Positions 34,639 to 43,936 of a stretch of DNA of 64,000 bases are shown piece after piece. Each line of letters opens with the position of its first letter. The first letter of the stretch is position 1. The position numbers and the translations under genes were made by a program. Source of the DNA: Pseudomonas sp. 14P_8.1_Bac3 (GTDB lineage: Bacteria > Pseudomonadota > Gammaproteobacteria > Pseudomonadales > Pseudomonadaceae); the NCBI RefSeq assembly GCF_025466085.1, contig NZ_JANLOD010000064.1, positions 48,751-112,750 on the forward strand. The letters are read 5' to 3'. The notes below the pieces were generated by a model. The model had not been told where the DNA came from, ran no database searches, and saw only the letters and a program-made list of their open reading frames with translations.

Positions 34639-36087
34639 TCAGGGTTTGCCGGTATTCGAGCCTTGCGTTCGTCCGCTTTCCCAGCCGCCGCCCAGCGCCA
34701 GGAACAGATCGATCTGGCTCATGGCGACCTGGGTGTTGGCGGCGGCCAGTTGCGCCCGCACATCGGTGTACGTGCGGGTCGCTTGCAGGTCGGCGAGGAA
34801 CGAGGCGCGACCGGCCTGGAAGAAGCGGTGCGTCTGGTCCGCCGCCAGTTGCGCCGATTGCTCGGCATCCGCCAGGGCATCGCGACGTTGCAGCATCGCG
34901 GAATATTGGGCCAGGCCGGTCTGGGTCTCCCGAATGGCGTTGAGCACCACGCCGTCGAAATGCGCCAGCGCGCCCTGGCTCGCCGCTTCAGCCTCGCGGA
35001 TGCGCGCGCGGGAGCCGTTGGACGGCACGGTCCAGGTCAGCAATGGGCCGAAGCCCCAGCGGTTGGTCGCCGGTTTGCCGAGATTTTCCAGAATGCCTAC
35101 CGTGCCGACCGTCGCGCCGATGCTGATGTCCGGGTACAACTCGCCGGTGGCAATGCCGATGCCGGCGGTCGCGGCCGCGAGCCGGCGCTCGGCCTGGCGC
35201 ACATCGGGGCGGCGCTTGAGCAAGGTTGCGCCGTCGCCGACCGGCAACAGTTGCGCAATCTTTGGCAGCTCGGCGCAGTCGCTGGTGCCGGCGGGCAACT
35301 GGTCGAGCGGTTTGGCCAGCAGCATCGACAGGCGGAACAATCCGGCCTGACGCGCCGCTTCATAGCGCGGCATGTCGGCGCGCAGTGATTTGAATTGGGT
35401 TTGCGAACGGGTGACCTGGGTTTCATCGCCGCGTCCGGCGTCACGCAGACGCTGGATCAGCGTGGTGCCCTGGGCCTGCAGGTCGAGGGAGTGCTGGGCG
35501 ATTTCCCGTTCTTCGTTGGCCGCGCAGACCTGGGTATACGCCCGCACGACGTCCGCCACCAAGGTGATTCGCGCGGTGTCCGCAGCGGCTTGCGTGGCAT
35601 CGGCATTGGCCTTGGCCGCTTCGATGCCACGTTGCAAGGTGCCGAACAGATCGAACTGATACGAGGTGGTAATGCCGATGTCGCCCACGTTCGCCACCGG
35701 CACTTTCTCCGGCAGCAGGAAAGCCTCGCCGGATTCCTGCAAGCGCTGTGCGCCCATTTTTACACCGCCACTCCAACCGCCAGCCGCCTGGGCTTCGTCG
35801 ACCTGAGCGCGGGCTCGGGACAGATTGGCCGCCGCCACGCGCAGGTCGGTATTGGAGGCCATGGCTTGCTGCACCAACTGATCGAGGCGCGGGTCTTTAT
35901 ACAGACGCCACCAGTCGCCGGGCACCGGCGCCGACACGACATTCCTGTCGTTCACCGCCAGGTCGCCCTGCAAATCTTCGCGATGCACGGCGGCTTCGTC
36001 CGGCAAGTGATAATCCGGCCCGACCACCTGACACGCCGACAGCAACAGGCCCAATCCGGCCACCGCCAAACCCGAGGCCTTGCTCAT
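34639..36087 (-). CDS. Outer-membrane efflux lipoprotein, NodT family
   Basis: 482 residues. Lipoprotein signal LLLSACQVVGPDY with Cys19; two OEP (TolC-like) repeats follow, with helical hairpins such as DLRVAAANLSRARAQVDEAQ and RRPDVRQAERRLAAATAGIG. It is the outer-membrane channel of the tripartite pump encoded by this operon. It overlaps the HlyD gene by 4 bases and is the last gene. Confidence 0.92.
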   Translation of the reverse strand: MSKASGLAVAGLGLLLSACQVVGPDYHLPDEAAVHREDLQGDLAVNDRNVVSAPVPGDWWRLYKDPRLDQLVQQAMASNTDLRVAAANLSRARAQVDEAQAAGGWSGGVKMGAQRLQESGEAFLLPEKVPVANVGDIGITTSYQFDLFGTLQRGIEAAKANADATQAAADTARITLVADVVRAYTQVCAANEEREIAQHSLDLQAQGTTLIQRLRDAGRGDETQVTRSQTQFKSLRADMPRYEAARQAGLFRLSMLLAKPLDQLPAGTSDCAELPKIAQLLPVGDGATLLKRRPDVRQAERRLAAATAGIGIATGELYPDISIGATVGTVGILENLGKPATNRWGFGPLLTWTVPSNGSRARIREAEAASQGALAHFDGVVLNAIRETQTGLAQYSAMLQRRDALADAEQSAQLAADQTHRFFQAGRASFLADLQATRTYTDVRAQLAAANTQVAMSQIDLFLALGGGWESGRTQGSNTGKP

Positions 36088-36971
36088 TTGGCCGGCTCCT
36101 GGTGCTGGTCGTCGACGATCGACACCGTCGCCGTCCGTCCGGCAATCATGCGGAAGTCGTCCGGCACGTCATCGAAGGCGATCCGCACCGGAATCCGCTG
36201 GGCCAGCCGTACCCAGCTGAACGCAGGATTGACGTTCGGCAGCAAGTTGCTGCCGCTGCTGCGGTCGCGGTCTTCGATACCGGCGACGATGCTTTCCACA
36301 TGGCCACGCAGGCGGGCACGGTCGCCGATCACGCGGATATCGACCGACTGGCCGACATGAATGCCGTCGAGTTTGGTTTCTTCGAAATAGCCGTCGATGT
36401 GGAACGAGTTACTGTCCACCACCGACAACACCGGCCGGCCCGCGTTGACGAATTCCTGCGCGCGTGGCGCCCGGTCGTTGACGTAACCGTCCACCGGGCT
36501 GCGGATCGTCGAACGGTCAAGGTTGAGCTGGGCGCTGTCCACCGCCACTTGCGCCTCCATCAATGCCACTTCGGCGCGAGCGACCCGCGAGTTGCTTTCT
36601 TCCAGTTGCTCGCCTGGCACCAGATTGCCGAGGCCGCGATTACGCTTGGCTTCGCGCTGCGCTTGCGCGAGGGTTTCCTGACGGTCGGCGACCGCCGCCT
36701 TGGCCTGGCGCAGCGCCAGTTTGAAACGGTCCTGATCGATGCTGAACAACACCTGGCCGCGCTTCACCAACTGGTTGTCGCGCACGTCCACCTGCTGGAT
36801 CAGCCCGGACACGTCCGGCGCGATCTGCACGATGTCGGCACGGATGTGCCCGTCCCGGGTCCACGGCGCGAACATGTAGTACATGACCATGCGCCAGACC
36901 ACGACAACGGCGAAGGTCACGATCAACAGCGTCAGGACCACGCGGCCTAGAGTCAAAACAGGTTTTTTCAT
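36084..36971 (-). CDS. HlyD-family membrane fusion protein (AaeA-like)
   Basis: 295 residues: a single N-terminal TM (VVLTLLIVTFAVVVVWRMVM), then the barrel-sandwich and alpha-hairpin region (DNQLVKRGQVLFSIDQDRF, RSTIRSPVDGYV). The length and DUF1656/FUSC neighbours fit AaeA-type adaptors, which export aromatic carboxylic acids. It has 4-base overlaps with both neighbours. Confidence 0.92.
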   Translation of the reverse strand: MKKPVLTLGRVVLTLLIVTFAVVVVWRMVMYYMFAPWTRDGHIRADIVQIAPDVSGLIQQVDVRDNQLVKRGQVLFSIDQDRFKLALRQAKAAVADRQETLAQAQREAKRNRGLGNLVPGEQLEESNSRVARAEVALMEAQVAVDSAQLNLDRSTIRSPVDGYVNDRAPRAQEFVNAGRPVLSVVDSNSFHIDGYFEETKLDGIHVGQSVDIRVIGDRARLRGHVESIVAGIEDRDRSSGSNLLPNVNPAFSWVRLAQRIPVRIAFDDVPDDFRMIAGRTATVSIVDDQHQEPAK

Positions 36972-37177
36972 GTCATCAGGTATCGACTGAGTGAATCCAC
37001 GGCGCCGAGCAGCAAGGCGTAGAGAGCCACGTTGAACAATGCCCGGTGCCAGACCAGACGGTAAAAGTGCAAGCGCGTCAGCAACCCGTGCACCAGCAGG
37101 TAAATCACGTAGGTAATGCCCATCAGCACCAGCAGCGTGGGCAGGAACACCCCGCTGATATCCAGATCACCGATCAT
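36968..37177 (-). CDS. DUF1656 small membrane protein (AaeX-like)
   Basis: 69 residues with two TM helices. IGDLDISGVFLPTLLVLMG at the N-terminus is the DUF1656 signature; AaeX of E. coli is a relative. It is always found between the FUSC and HlyD genes in such operons. It has 4-base overlaps on both sides. Confidence 0.9.
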   Translation of the reverse strand: MIGDLDISGVFLPTLLVLMGITYVIYLLVHGLLTRLHFYRLVWHRALFNVALYALLLGAVDSLSRYLMT

Positions 37178-39246
37178 AAAGGCGCTCCATCGATGCCATG
37201 GGGAAGCGGTTCTTCGAGTTCGCCGCTGCCGAGGAATTCAACGCCGGGCAGCAAGGCCAGGCGCAGGCCGCTCAGGGCGTGCAGCAGATGCAAGCGGGCA
37301 CCATCATCGCAATCGCGGTTCAGGGCGCGACGCGTGCGGTCCATGGTCATCAGCAATGCGCTGGGCGCCGGCAAACGTTCGCCGGCCTTGAGGCACGCCT
37401 TGAAATATTCGCCGACCTCGGCCACCACCTGATGCAGCAGCACCTGCGGCACGCCGAGCACTCGCGGGGTGTAGGCCAAAAGGTCGAGCAGGTTCAGCGC
37501 CACGCGCACTTCGCGCAACGCGATGCCGGTGTCCTGCCCGGTCATGGCCAGGCGCGGCAGATGCTGCATCAGGCGATCGAGAACCTGCACGCCCAACTGC
37601 CGGTGTTCCGCCAGCGAGGCCGGCTCGGTCAGGCTGACGATGTCACGCCAGCTGAAACGGGTCAGGCGCTTGGCCGCCAGTTCCGCGCCGAATGGCCGGG
37701 CGATCAACGTCCAGATAAAGGCGAACAGCAGACCGACGGGGCCGGCCAAGTTCGAATTGACGAAGCTGAAGAAGTCCGCATCGTAAGCGCCCTGGATGCT
37801 GATGAAGGACGAGGTGTTGACCAGGGTCAGCAGCATGCCCAGGTAAAACTGCGGCTTGACCGTCAGCGTGCCGATGCAAATGAACGGCACGGAAAACGCC
37901 AGCACCAGCATCGGGAAATCATGCAGGTTGGGCAGCACCAGAAACAGGTAAAGACTGGCAAACAGCACCGACATCGCCGTCCAGAAAAAGAACCGGTAGA
38001 TCTGCGGCGCCGGGTCGTCCATCGAGGCGAAGAAACTGCACGCCACCGCCGCCAGGATCACCGCGGCACCGCCATCGGTCCAGCCGAGCAGAATCCACAG
38101 CACCGAGGCGACGATGATCGCGGTCACCGTCGACGCCGCCGAGTAAAGCATCAACCCGCGATCGAGAAACGGCGACAGGCGGCCCAGCCGCCAATGCCGA
38201 TACACCGCGCGCCAACTGTCCTGGCTTTCACACTCGATGGCGTATTGCAGGCTGCGGCAGTCTTGCCACACATCGATCCATTCACCGAGGCGATACAAGG
38301 CGTTGGAGAACAGCAGCTGCTTGCGATCATCCAGCGCTTCGGCGGAAGGTTGCAGCGCATCGAGTTGAGCTTTCAGCGCTTGCCAGCGAGCCAGGTCGGC
38401 GTCCTTGTGCTCAAGCCATTCGGTGGTTGCGTCGAGCAGCGGTGCGAATTTGTCCACCAGCTCCGGCGTGCGCCGCTCAAGGGCATAGAGTGCATCGTCG
38501 AGGGCATCGATCACCGGCAACAGATGGATCATCCGACCGCGCAGCTCCTTGGTGTTGCGCACGGTCTGCGGACGCGAGCCCTCGTGGGGCAGCTGGCCGA
38601 TCATCAATTCCAGGGTATTGAAGGTAGCGACCATCGATGCTCGCAGCGCGCTGACTTCATCCGGCTGCACATTGCGGCTGAGGAAACGCAGGCTGTAGGT
38701 CGAGGCATCGGCGAACCATTTGCTCACCGAATCGTTGAACACCGGCGCCAATCGACGCGGCCAGAACATCGCGCCCACCACCGCCGCGACAGCGATGCCG
38801 AGGAAGATCTCCTCGGTCCGCGCCTCGGCGACGTCCCACACTGCCAGCGGGTTATCCACCACCGGCAGCGCGATCAGCGGCAAAGTGTAGCCGGCGAGCA
38901 TCAGGGCGTAACTGTTGGCGGTGCGCAGGTGCAGCGACAGGAACAGCAGAATCCCGGTCCATAGCGCGATGACCACCACCAACACATACGGGCTCTGTAC
39001 AAACATCGGCACGAAAAAAACCGCCGCCGCCGCGCCCAGAAACGTACCGACCGCGCGGTACAGCGCCTTGGAACTGGTTGGGCCGACGAAGGGACTCGAA
39101 ACGATATAAACCGTGGCCATCGCCCAATACGGACGCGGCATCTGCATGAGCATGGCGATGTACAACGCAATCATCGAGGCCGCAAAGGTGCGCACACCGT
39201 AGAACCAGTCGCGCGCCGGGGGAACGCCGGTGAAGAATCCGCTCAA
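37174..39246 (-). CDS. FUSC-family aromatic acid exporter inner-membrane protein (AaeB-like)
   Basis: 690 residues: two groups of about five to six TM helices (about 20-170 and 360-500), each with a cytoplasmic helical domain. FASMIALYIAMLMQMPRPYWAM at the start is typical of FUSC proteins (AaeB, YccS relatives). It is probably the energised pump for hydroxybenzoate-like compounds or xenobiotics. It begins 4 bases inside the end of the marR gene. Confidence 0.92.
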   Translation of the reverse strand: MSGFFTGVPPARDWFYGVRTFAASMIALYIAMLMQMPRPYWAMATVYIVSSPFVGPTSSKALYRAVGTFLGAAAAVFFVPMFVQSPYVLVVVIALWTGILLFLSLHLRTANSYALMLAGYTLPLIALPVVDNPLAVWDVAEARTEEIFLGIAVAAVVGAMFWPRRLAPVFNDSVSKWFADASTYSLRFLSRNVQPDEVSALRASMVATFNTLELMIGQLPHEGSRPQTVRNTKELRGRMIHLLPVIDALDDALYALERRTPELVDKFAPLLDATTEWLEHKDADLARWQALKAQLDALQPSAEALDDRKQLLFSNALYRLGEWIDVWQDCRSLQYAIECESQDSWRAVYRHWRLGRLSPFLDRGLMLYSAASTVTAIIVASVLWILLGWTDGGAAVILAAVACSFFASMDDPAPQIYRFFFWTAMSVLFASLYLFLVLPNLHDFPMLVLAFSVPFICIGTLTVKPQFYLGMLLTLVNTSSFISIQGAYDADFFSFVNSNLAGPVGLLFAFIWTLIARPFGAELAAKRLTRFSWRDIVSLTEPASLAEHRQLGVQVLDRLMQHLPRLAMTGQDTGIALREVRVALNLLDLLAYTPRVLGVPQVLLHQVVAEVGEYFKACLKAGERLPAPSALLMTMDRTRRALNRDCDDGARLHLLHALSGLRLALLPGVEFLGSGELEEPLPHGIDGAPL

Positions 39247-39698
39247 GGGTTCACCACGGAGGGCGCGTTGGCCGCTTCGAACGCTTTCAACACCCGCAAC
39301 GCCGCTTCCAGGTCACTCGGGGCGATGCCTTCCAGCACTTCGTTGCGCAAGCGCACCAATTCGATTTCAACCGCCTGCACCAGCTCCCGGCCGGTGTCGG
39401 TCAGGCTCAGGCATTTGGCGCGGCGATCATGGGCATCCTCGGTGCGAAGCACGTAGCCGGCATGGCATAACTGATCGAGCAGACGCACCAGGGACGGGCT
39501 CTCCATCCCGGCCGCCTGCGCCACCGTCACCTGCCGGACGCCCTCGCCCAGACGCCCGATCATCAGCAACGGGACGGCGCAGGCTTCGGAGATTCCATAG
39601 TTGACCAGCGTGGTCTGGCAGATCTTCCGCCAATGCCTGGCGGCCACCACCATGGAGCTGCTGATGTTCATCTGGAGAGCGTCGAGGTTTTTCGGCAC
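39243..39698 (-). CDS. MarR-family regulator of the FUSC efflux operon
   Basis: 151 residues from GTG 39698; an ATG farther upstream and one at 39671 are alternatives, none with a good ribosome site. Winged helix with VTVAQAAGMESPSLVRLLDQL and the wing DAHDRRAKCLSLTDTGREL. The first gene of the operon marR-FUSC-DUF1656-hlyD-nodT. A palindrome at 39715-39728 just upstream is a likely autoregulatory operator, with relief by an aromatic ligand expected from the family. Confidence 0.87.
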   Translation of the reverse strand: MPKNLDALQMNISSSMVVAARHWRKICQTTLVNYGISEACAVPLLMIGRLGEGVRQVTVAQAAGMESPSLVRLLDQLCHAGYVLRTEDAHDRRAKCLSLTDTGRELVQAVEIELVRLRNEVLEGIAPSDLEAALRVLKAFEAANAPSVVNP

Positions 39699-39714
39699 GG
39701 AGAAAAAACACACT

Positions 39715-39728
39715 GTTAGTTTGCTAAC
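39715..39728. promoter_or_regulatory. Candidate MarR operator
   Basis: GTTAG-TTTG-CTAAC, a perfect 5+4+5 inverted repeat, 17 bases upstream of the marR GTG start. The spacing is right for a promoter-overlapping MarR site; inferred. Confidence 0.55.
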
Positions 39729-39796
39729 TATCAATATCGCATTGGAGAGGAAAGGTGGTCAAGTTTTGAAACAATTTTTAGGCGACTGTTCAGCTT

Positions 39797-40042
39797 TCAA
39801 CCACTGCGCCCCTTGCGCAACAACACATTCAATTGATCCACCACCTCCGCCCAATCCGCGTCATCCAGAATCTCATCCCGTAAAAAAGCAGCCTGGCTCT
39901 GGGTCCAGAAAAAAGCGTCCGCCAGGTGCAGTTCCGGTTTGAGGGGTGAATGGGTGGCGATGAATTGGTCGATGCTGACCGGGTCGTTGTCCAGGCCGAG
40001 TTGCTTGAACAGGGAGGGGAGGCTGTGGGTGGGGGATTGCAT
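39797..40042 (-). CDS. DUF2789 family protein
   Basis: 81 residues; soluble. HSLPSLFKQLGLDNDPVSID and FWTQSQAAFLRDEILDDADWAEVVDQLN match the small DUF2789 family, common in gamma-proteobacteria, of unknown function. The short length is normal. Start ATG 40042; the upstream region has a GGAG at -9. Confidence 0.82.
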   Translation of the reverse strand: MQSPTHSLPSLFKQLGLDNDPVSIDQFIATHSPLKPELHLADAFFWTQSQAAFLRDEILDDADWAEVVDQLNVLLRKGRSG

Positions 40043-40146
40043 GTCGGGCTCCTGTTGAATGGCTAATGAGGGGTGACCGCTGCGCAGTCAATCGCGGGCA
40101 CGTCAGAGCACCGCCCGCGAAGACGCTTGAAGAGACGCCATAAAAC

Positions 40147-40608
40147 TCAATGACTCAACTCCCGCACCTCTGCATGCGGCACCATTTTCAGGTACTCCGG
40201 CATGCTCATGTGCAACAGGTGGTTGTGGTTGCCGGCTTCCAGGTAGATGTCTTTCTGCCGGGTCAGCAGTGGGTCGATGACCATCTCCAGGCCATAGGAC
40301 TCGCCCAGTGCCGGCACGGCGCCACGTTCACAGTCGTCGAACAGATGCGCCAGGGTGCTTTCCCGGGTGATCTGCCATTCGCCGCTGCTGCGCACTTTAC
40401 TCAGGTCCAGATGACGACTCGCCGGTAGCACGGCCATCAGGTAATGGCCATGGTGGTCGTCGAGGATCACCGACTTGGCCACCCGTTCGGCGGGAATACC
40501 CGCGACCCGCGCCGTTTCAAGGCTGCTGGCCGAGTGGGGATGGGTGACGATGTCAAATTCGCAGTGGGCCTTTTCCAGGCTGCTCTGCACGGTTCTTGCC
40601 ATGCGCAT
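40147..40608 (-). CDS. YbaK/EbsC-type aminoacyl-tRNA deacylase
   Basis: 153 residues from ATG 40608 (GAGG 7 bases upstream). The YbaK/prolyl-tRNA-editing fold is shown by PAERVAKSVILDDHHGHYLMAVLPA and VPALGESYGLEMVIDP. Such proteins hydrolyse mischarged aminoacyl-tRNAs in trans; the exact specificity cannot be read. Longer frames upstream have no ribosome site. Confidence 0.85.
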   Translation of the reverse strand: MRMARTVQSSLEKAHCEFDIVTHPHSASSLETARVAGIPAERVAKSVILDDHHGHYLMAVLPASRHLDLSKVRSSGEWQITRESTLAHLFDDCERGAVPALGESYGLEMVIDPLLTRQKDIYLEAGNHNHLLHMSMPEYLKMVPHAEVRELSH

Positions 40609-40842
40609 GATGCACCTCGGTGTTCGTAACAGCGTTCCGGACGATGGATGAACCTTTTCTCTCCAACGACTTTTCTCTCCAATGAAAAGTCTAGGCCCGC
40701 TGAGCGCATCGCGCGGGAAATCTGTCCGCTGGAACCCTGTCGACAATTGAGCAAAATTCGTACAACCGACGGCTCGACTAGACTGTAAGAAGCGATGAGC
40801 TGACGTAGCGCGGCGTTTTCCGTTCATCGTCGGAAGGCTGCC

Positions 40843-40866
40843 CGGAGCAAGCTCGCTCCAACAGGG
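40843..40866. repeat. Single REP-like arm
   Basis: CCGGAGCAAGCTCGCTCCAA just upstream of the NfeD gene; no partner arm found within 150 bases. Confidence 0.6.
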
Positions 40867-40874
40867 AGGGTCAC

Positions 40875-41405
40875 GTGAACATTAGGTGGTGTGCAGTGGC
40901 GTTGCTATTGGCCCTGAGCGGATCGGCGCTCGCGGCGGACACCGTCGTGCTGGTGTCCAATCCCGCCGGGATCTGGCTGATCACCTTCGGCATCGTGTTT
41001 CTGATCGCCGAGGCAGCGCTGCCCAATTACGGTGTGATCGGGCTGGGCGGAATCGTGATGTTCGTCATCGGCGCTGTGATCCTGACCAACACCGAAGTAC
41101 CCGTTCCGTTGATGATCGGTCTGGGACTGATCAGTGCATTGCTGCTGGTGTTCCTACTGATCCACGCCCTGAAAACCCGACCGCGCCACACCGTCAGTGG
41201 CGACGCCGGACTGGTGGGCAGCGTGACGCCGGTGATGTCGCTGCAACCCGGCAATGCCTGCAACGGCTGGGTGCACCTGCAAGGTGAACAATGGCAAGTA
41301 CTCAGCGCCACGCCCCTGCAACCCGGACAACGGGTCCGGGTGGTGGCACGCAAGGGATTACTGCTGCAAGTGGCCGCGACTGACGCGGCGCCGGGTGGAG
41401 AATGA
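40875..41405 (+). CDS. NfeD-family membrane protein
   Basis: 176 residues: signal-like N-terminus (LLLALSGSALAAD), three TM helices (about 30-105) with AEAALPNYGVIGLGGIVMFVIG, and a C-terminal OB-fold domain (about 115-170, GLVGSVTPVMSLQPGN). Short NfeD proteins act with stomatin-like proteins; the next gene encodes one and overlaps this stop region. The serine protease domain found in long NfeD proteins is absent. Confidence 0.88.
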   Translation: MNIRWCAVALLLALSGSALAADTVVLVSNPAGIWLITFGIVFLIAEAALPNYGVIGLGGIVMFVIGAVILTNTEVPVPLMIGLGLISALLLVFLLIHALKTRPRHTVSGDAGLVGSVTPVMSLQPGNACNGWVHLQGEQWQVLSATPLQPGQRVRVVARKGLLLQVAATDAAPGGE

Positions 41406-41407
41406 CC

Positions 41408-42166
41408 ATGGGCCTGCAACTGGGTTTTGCCGCGCTGTTGCTGCTGGTGATTGCACTGGCGGGATCGACGTTTCGCATCCTGCGTGAATACGAGCGCGGG
41501 GTGGTGTTCCAGCTCGGCCGCTTCTGGCAGGTCAAAGGCCCCGGCCTGATCCTGCTGATTCCGGTGGTGCAGCAAATGGTCCGCGTCGACCTGCGTACCG
41601 TGGTGCTCGACGTGCCGCCGCAAGACGTGATCACCCGCGACAACGTTTCGGTCAAGGTCAATGCGGTGCTGTACTTCCGCGTACTCGACCCGCAGAAGGC
41701 GATCATCCAGGTCGAGGATTTTCTCATGGCCACCAGCCAACTGGCCCAGACCACCCTGCGCGCAGTGCTCGGTAAACATGAACTCGATGAGCTGCTGGCC
41801 GAGCGCGAACGATTGAACATCGATATCCAGCAGGTACTCGATGCGCAAACCGATGCCTGGGGCATCAAGGTCGCCAACGTCGAGATCAAGCACGTCGACC
41901 TCAACGAATCAATGGTCCGTGCCATCGCCAAACAGGCCGAAGCCGAACGGGAACGCCGGGCCAAAGTCATCCACGCCGAAGGCGAATTGCAGGCCTCGGA
42001 AAAACTCATGCAGGCCGCCGAAATGCTCGGCCGTCAGCCGGGCGCCATGCAGTTGCGCTACATGCAGACACTGAGCTCGATCGCCGGGGATAAAAGCTCG
42101 ACCATTATTTTTCCGCTGCCGATCGAATTGCTCAAGGGCATGGCGGATTTGTCGTCGAAACCCTGA
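41408..42166 (+). CDS. Slipin/stomatin-like SPFH protein
   Basis: 252 residues from ATG 41408, chosen over ATG 41402 because GGTGGAG lies 7 bases upstream of the former. One N-terminal hydrophobic hairpin, then the SPFH domain (REYERGVVFQLGRF, VLDVPPQDVITRDNVSVKVNAV) and a helical C-terminal region that oligomerises. It organises membrane microdomains together with NfeD. Confidence 0.9.
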   Translation: MGLQLGFAALLLLVIALAGSTFRILREYERGVVFQLGRFWQVKGPGLILLIPVVQQMVRVDLRTVVLDVPPQDVITRDNVSVKVNAVLYFRVLDPQKAIIQVEDFLMATSQLAQTTLRAVLGKHELDELLAERERLNIDIQQVLDAQTDAWGIKVANVEIKHVDLNESMVRAIAKQAEAERERRAKVIHAEGELQASEKLMQAAEMLGRQPGAMQLRYMQTLSSIAGDKSSTIIFPLPIELLKGMADLSSKP

Positions 42167-42193
42167 ATACCTCGGCGTGGTTAAACCCGAGCT

Positions 42194-43762
42194 TCAAGGC
42201 CGCACGATCAAGCGTGCATAGGCGCCGCCCGCGCGGGTCTCGCTAACGCGATGCCAGCCGGCGGGCAACGGCGCAAACTCATCCGGCCCATCGACGGCGC
42301 CGATCAGCCAGACTCGCCCGTTATTGGCCAGCCTGTCGAGGCTGTCGACGTAGGTGTCCTCAGTCACCAGAGTGCCAAAACCATAGGCGTTCGGCCGGGT
42401 CGAAGCTCCACTCGCCGAGGGCGGGGTGTACAACAACGGGCGGGTGTCGGTGCGGTTGTAGTAGACGTAACTGAGGTACCAGAGCATGTCGCTGGTGACA
42501 ATCCGGTCGCCGCTCACGAAGTGCTGGTTGACGTAGTCGACCATCACATTGATCTGATCCTGCGGGTCCACCGTGGCGTTGTTCTTCAGGCCTACCAGCT
42601 CAACGCCGATGAACAGCAGCAATACCGCCAGCGCCACTAACCGAGCGCTTGAATACAGCCGATCCACCGCCAGCGCGACAATCATTGGCAGCCCCAGTGC
42701 ATACGCGGTCAGGTAACGTTCAATGAACACCGGCGTGATGAACGACACGCCGAACACCAGCAGCAGCGGCAACGCCGTGTAGATCACCAGCAGCGCACTG
42801 CCGCGAAATACACTGCGATCGCGCGCCAACGCTACGCCGGCAATCACCAGGAGCGCCAACGGCAAGGCAATGAACAGCAAGGCGGGCAGGGTTTCGCCAT
42901 CGTCCTGAATCAAGAACGACCACAGCATGGAAGGCAGCGAGCTCAACGTGACCGGCAATTCCCAGCCCACGTCGCCATTAGCCCTGAGCTGATCCATGTG
43001 TCGCAACAGATCGACCAGACTTGGCAGCCACGGCAGGAACAACAGCACGATTGCCGCGTTCGCCAGCCACCAGCCGGGGCGTTGAATATGCCGCAAGCGA
43101 TAACCCGGCTGCACGCGAATCAACCCCAGATACAACCAGTGGCAGAGCACGCACAACGCGGTGAAGTAATGGGTGTAGAACGCGGCCGTCATCAACAGCG
43201 CGTACGCCACCAGATAACGGGGGCGGTGCGGGCGCCTGATCCAGTAGACCAAGGCAATCGTCGCGCCGATCAGCCACAAGCCCAGCAACGAATACATGCG
43301 CACTTCCTGGCTGTAACGCACCGCCGTGGGCAACAGCGCCAGCAGGAAACCCGCGAGCAGCGCCGCGCGGCGGGTGGCGAGCAAGTCCATCAGCCACACG
43401 CCGAGCCAAACCGTGACGATACCGGGTACTGCGCTGAGGCAGCGGATCGAAAAAATGCCGTCGCCGAATAGCCCGATCCAGCCGTGCAGCAGGAAAAAAT
43501 ACAGCGGTGGATGCACATCATGGGCCGCGTGCAGCCAGATGCCGGACAGCGAAAACTGACTCAATAACAGGCTGGATCCTTCGTCGCCCCAGATGGCAGC
43601 CGCCGTCAGGTCGTAGAAACGTACCAGCGCCGCCAGTGCCAGAATCGGTAGCAGCCAATGTTCCTGCGCCCAACGCAACCAGCGCTGGACAGTCGCCCAG
43701 ACACCCGGTGCAGCATGCGGCTCTTGAGTACCACCCAACGGCATTTCCCTGCGCGCCTCCAT
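42194..43762 (-). CDS. GT39-family (ArnT/PMT-like) glycosyltransferase
   Basis: 522 residues from ATG 43762, selected for its GGGGGAG ribosome site. About ten or more TM helices; the first periplasmic loop has the paired acidic residues of the GT-C fold (AAIWGDEGSSLLL, AHDVHPPLYFFLLHGW). The donor is probably a polyprenyl-phosphate sugar; the acceptor is unknown. A C-terminal periplasmic domain of ~120 residues follows. It is the only gene in a short minus-strand stretch, with a 28-base gap to the convergent slipin gene. Confidence 0.85.
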   Translation of the reverse strand: MEARREMPLGGTQEPHAAPGVWATVQRWLRWAQEHWLLPILALAALVRFYDLTAAAIWGDEGSSLLLSQFSLSGIWLHAAHDVHPPLYFFLLHGWIGLFGDGIFSIRCLSAVPGIVTVWLGVWLMDLLATRRAALLAGFLLALLPTAVRYSQEVRMYSLLGLWLIGATIALVYWIRRPHRPRYLVAYALLMTAAFYTHYFTALCVLCHWLYLGLIRVQPGYRLRHIQRPGWWLANAAIVLLFLPWLPSLVDLLRHMDQLRANGDVGWELPVTLSSLPSMLWSFLIQDDGETLPALLFIALPLALLVIAGVALARDRSVFRGSALLVIYTALPLLLVFGVSFITPVFIERYLTAYALGLPMIVALAVDRLYSSARLVALAVLLLFIGVELVGLKNNATVDPQDQINVMVDYVNQHFVSGDRIVTSDMLWYLSYVYYNRTDTRPLLYTPPSASGASTRPNAYGFGTLVTEDTYVDSLDRLANNGRVWLIGAVDGPDEFAPLPAGWHRVSETRAGGAYARLIVRP

Positions 43763-43936
43763 TGCATCTCCCCCGGAAACGAGCCCCCGACCACGAACCC
43801 TGTTGATCACTGTAGGACGGCGTACGTTCACCGTCGATGCTGGCTTTGCGACCAACGACATTTGATGGGGAACGGATCAACCTTGAGCGAGCACTCATCC
43901 AGATCTGTGGGAAAGCCAGTTCAACTGACCGCAATA

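Noticed and set aside
37198..38964. A 588-residue + strand frame through the FUSC gene
   Set aside because: Antisense shadow of a well-supported membrane protein; composition is His/Gln/Arg-rich without recognisable domains.
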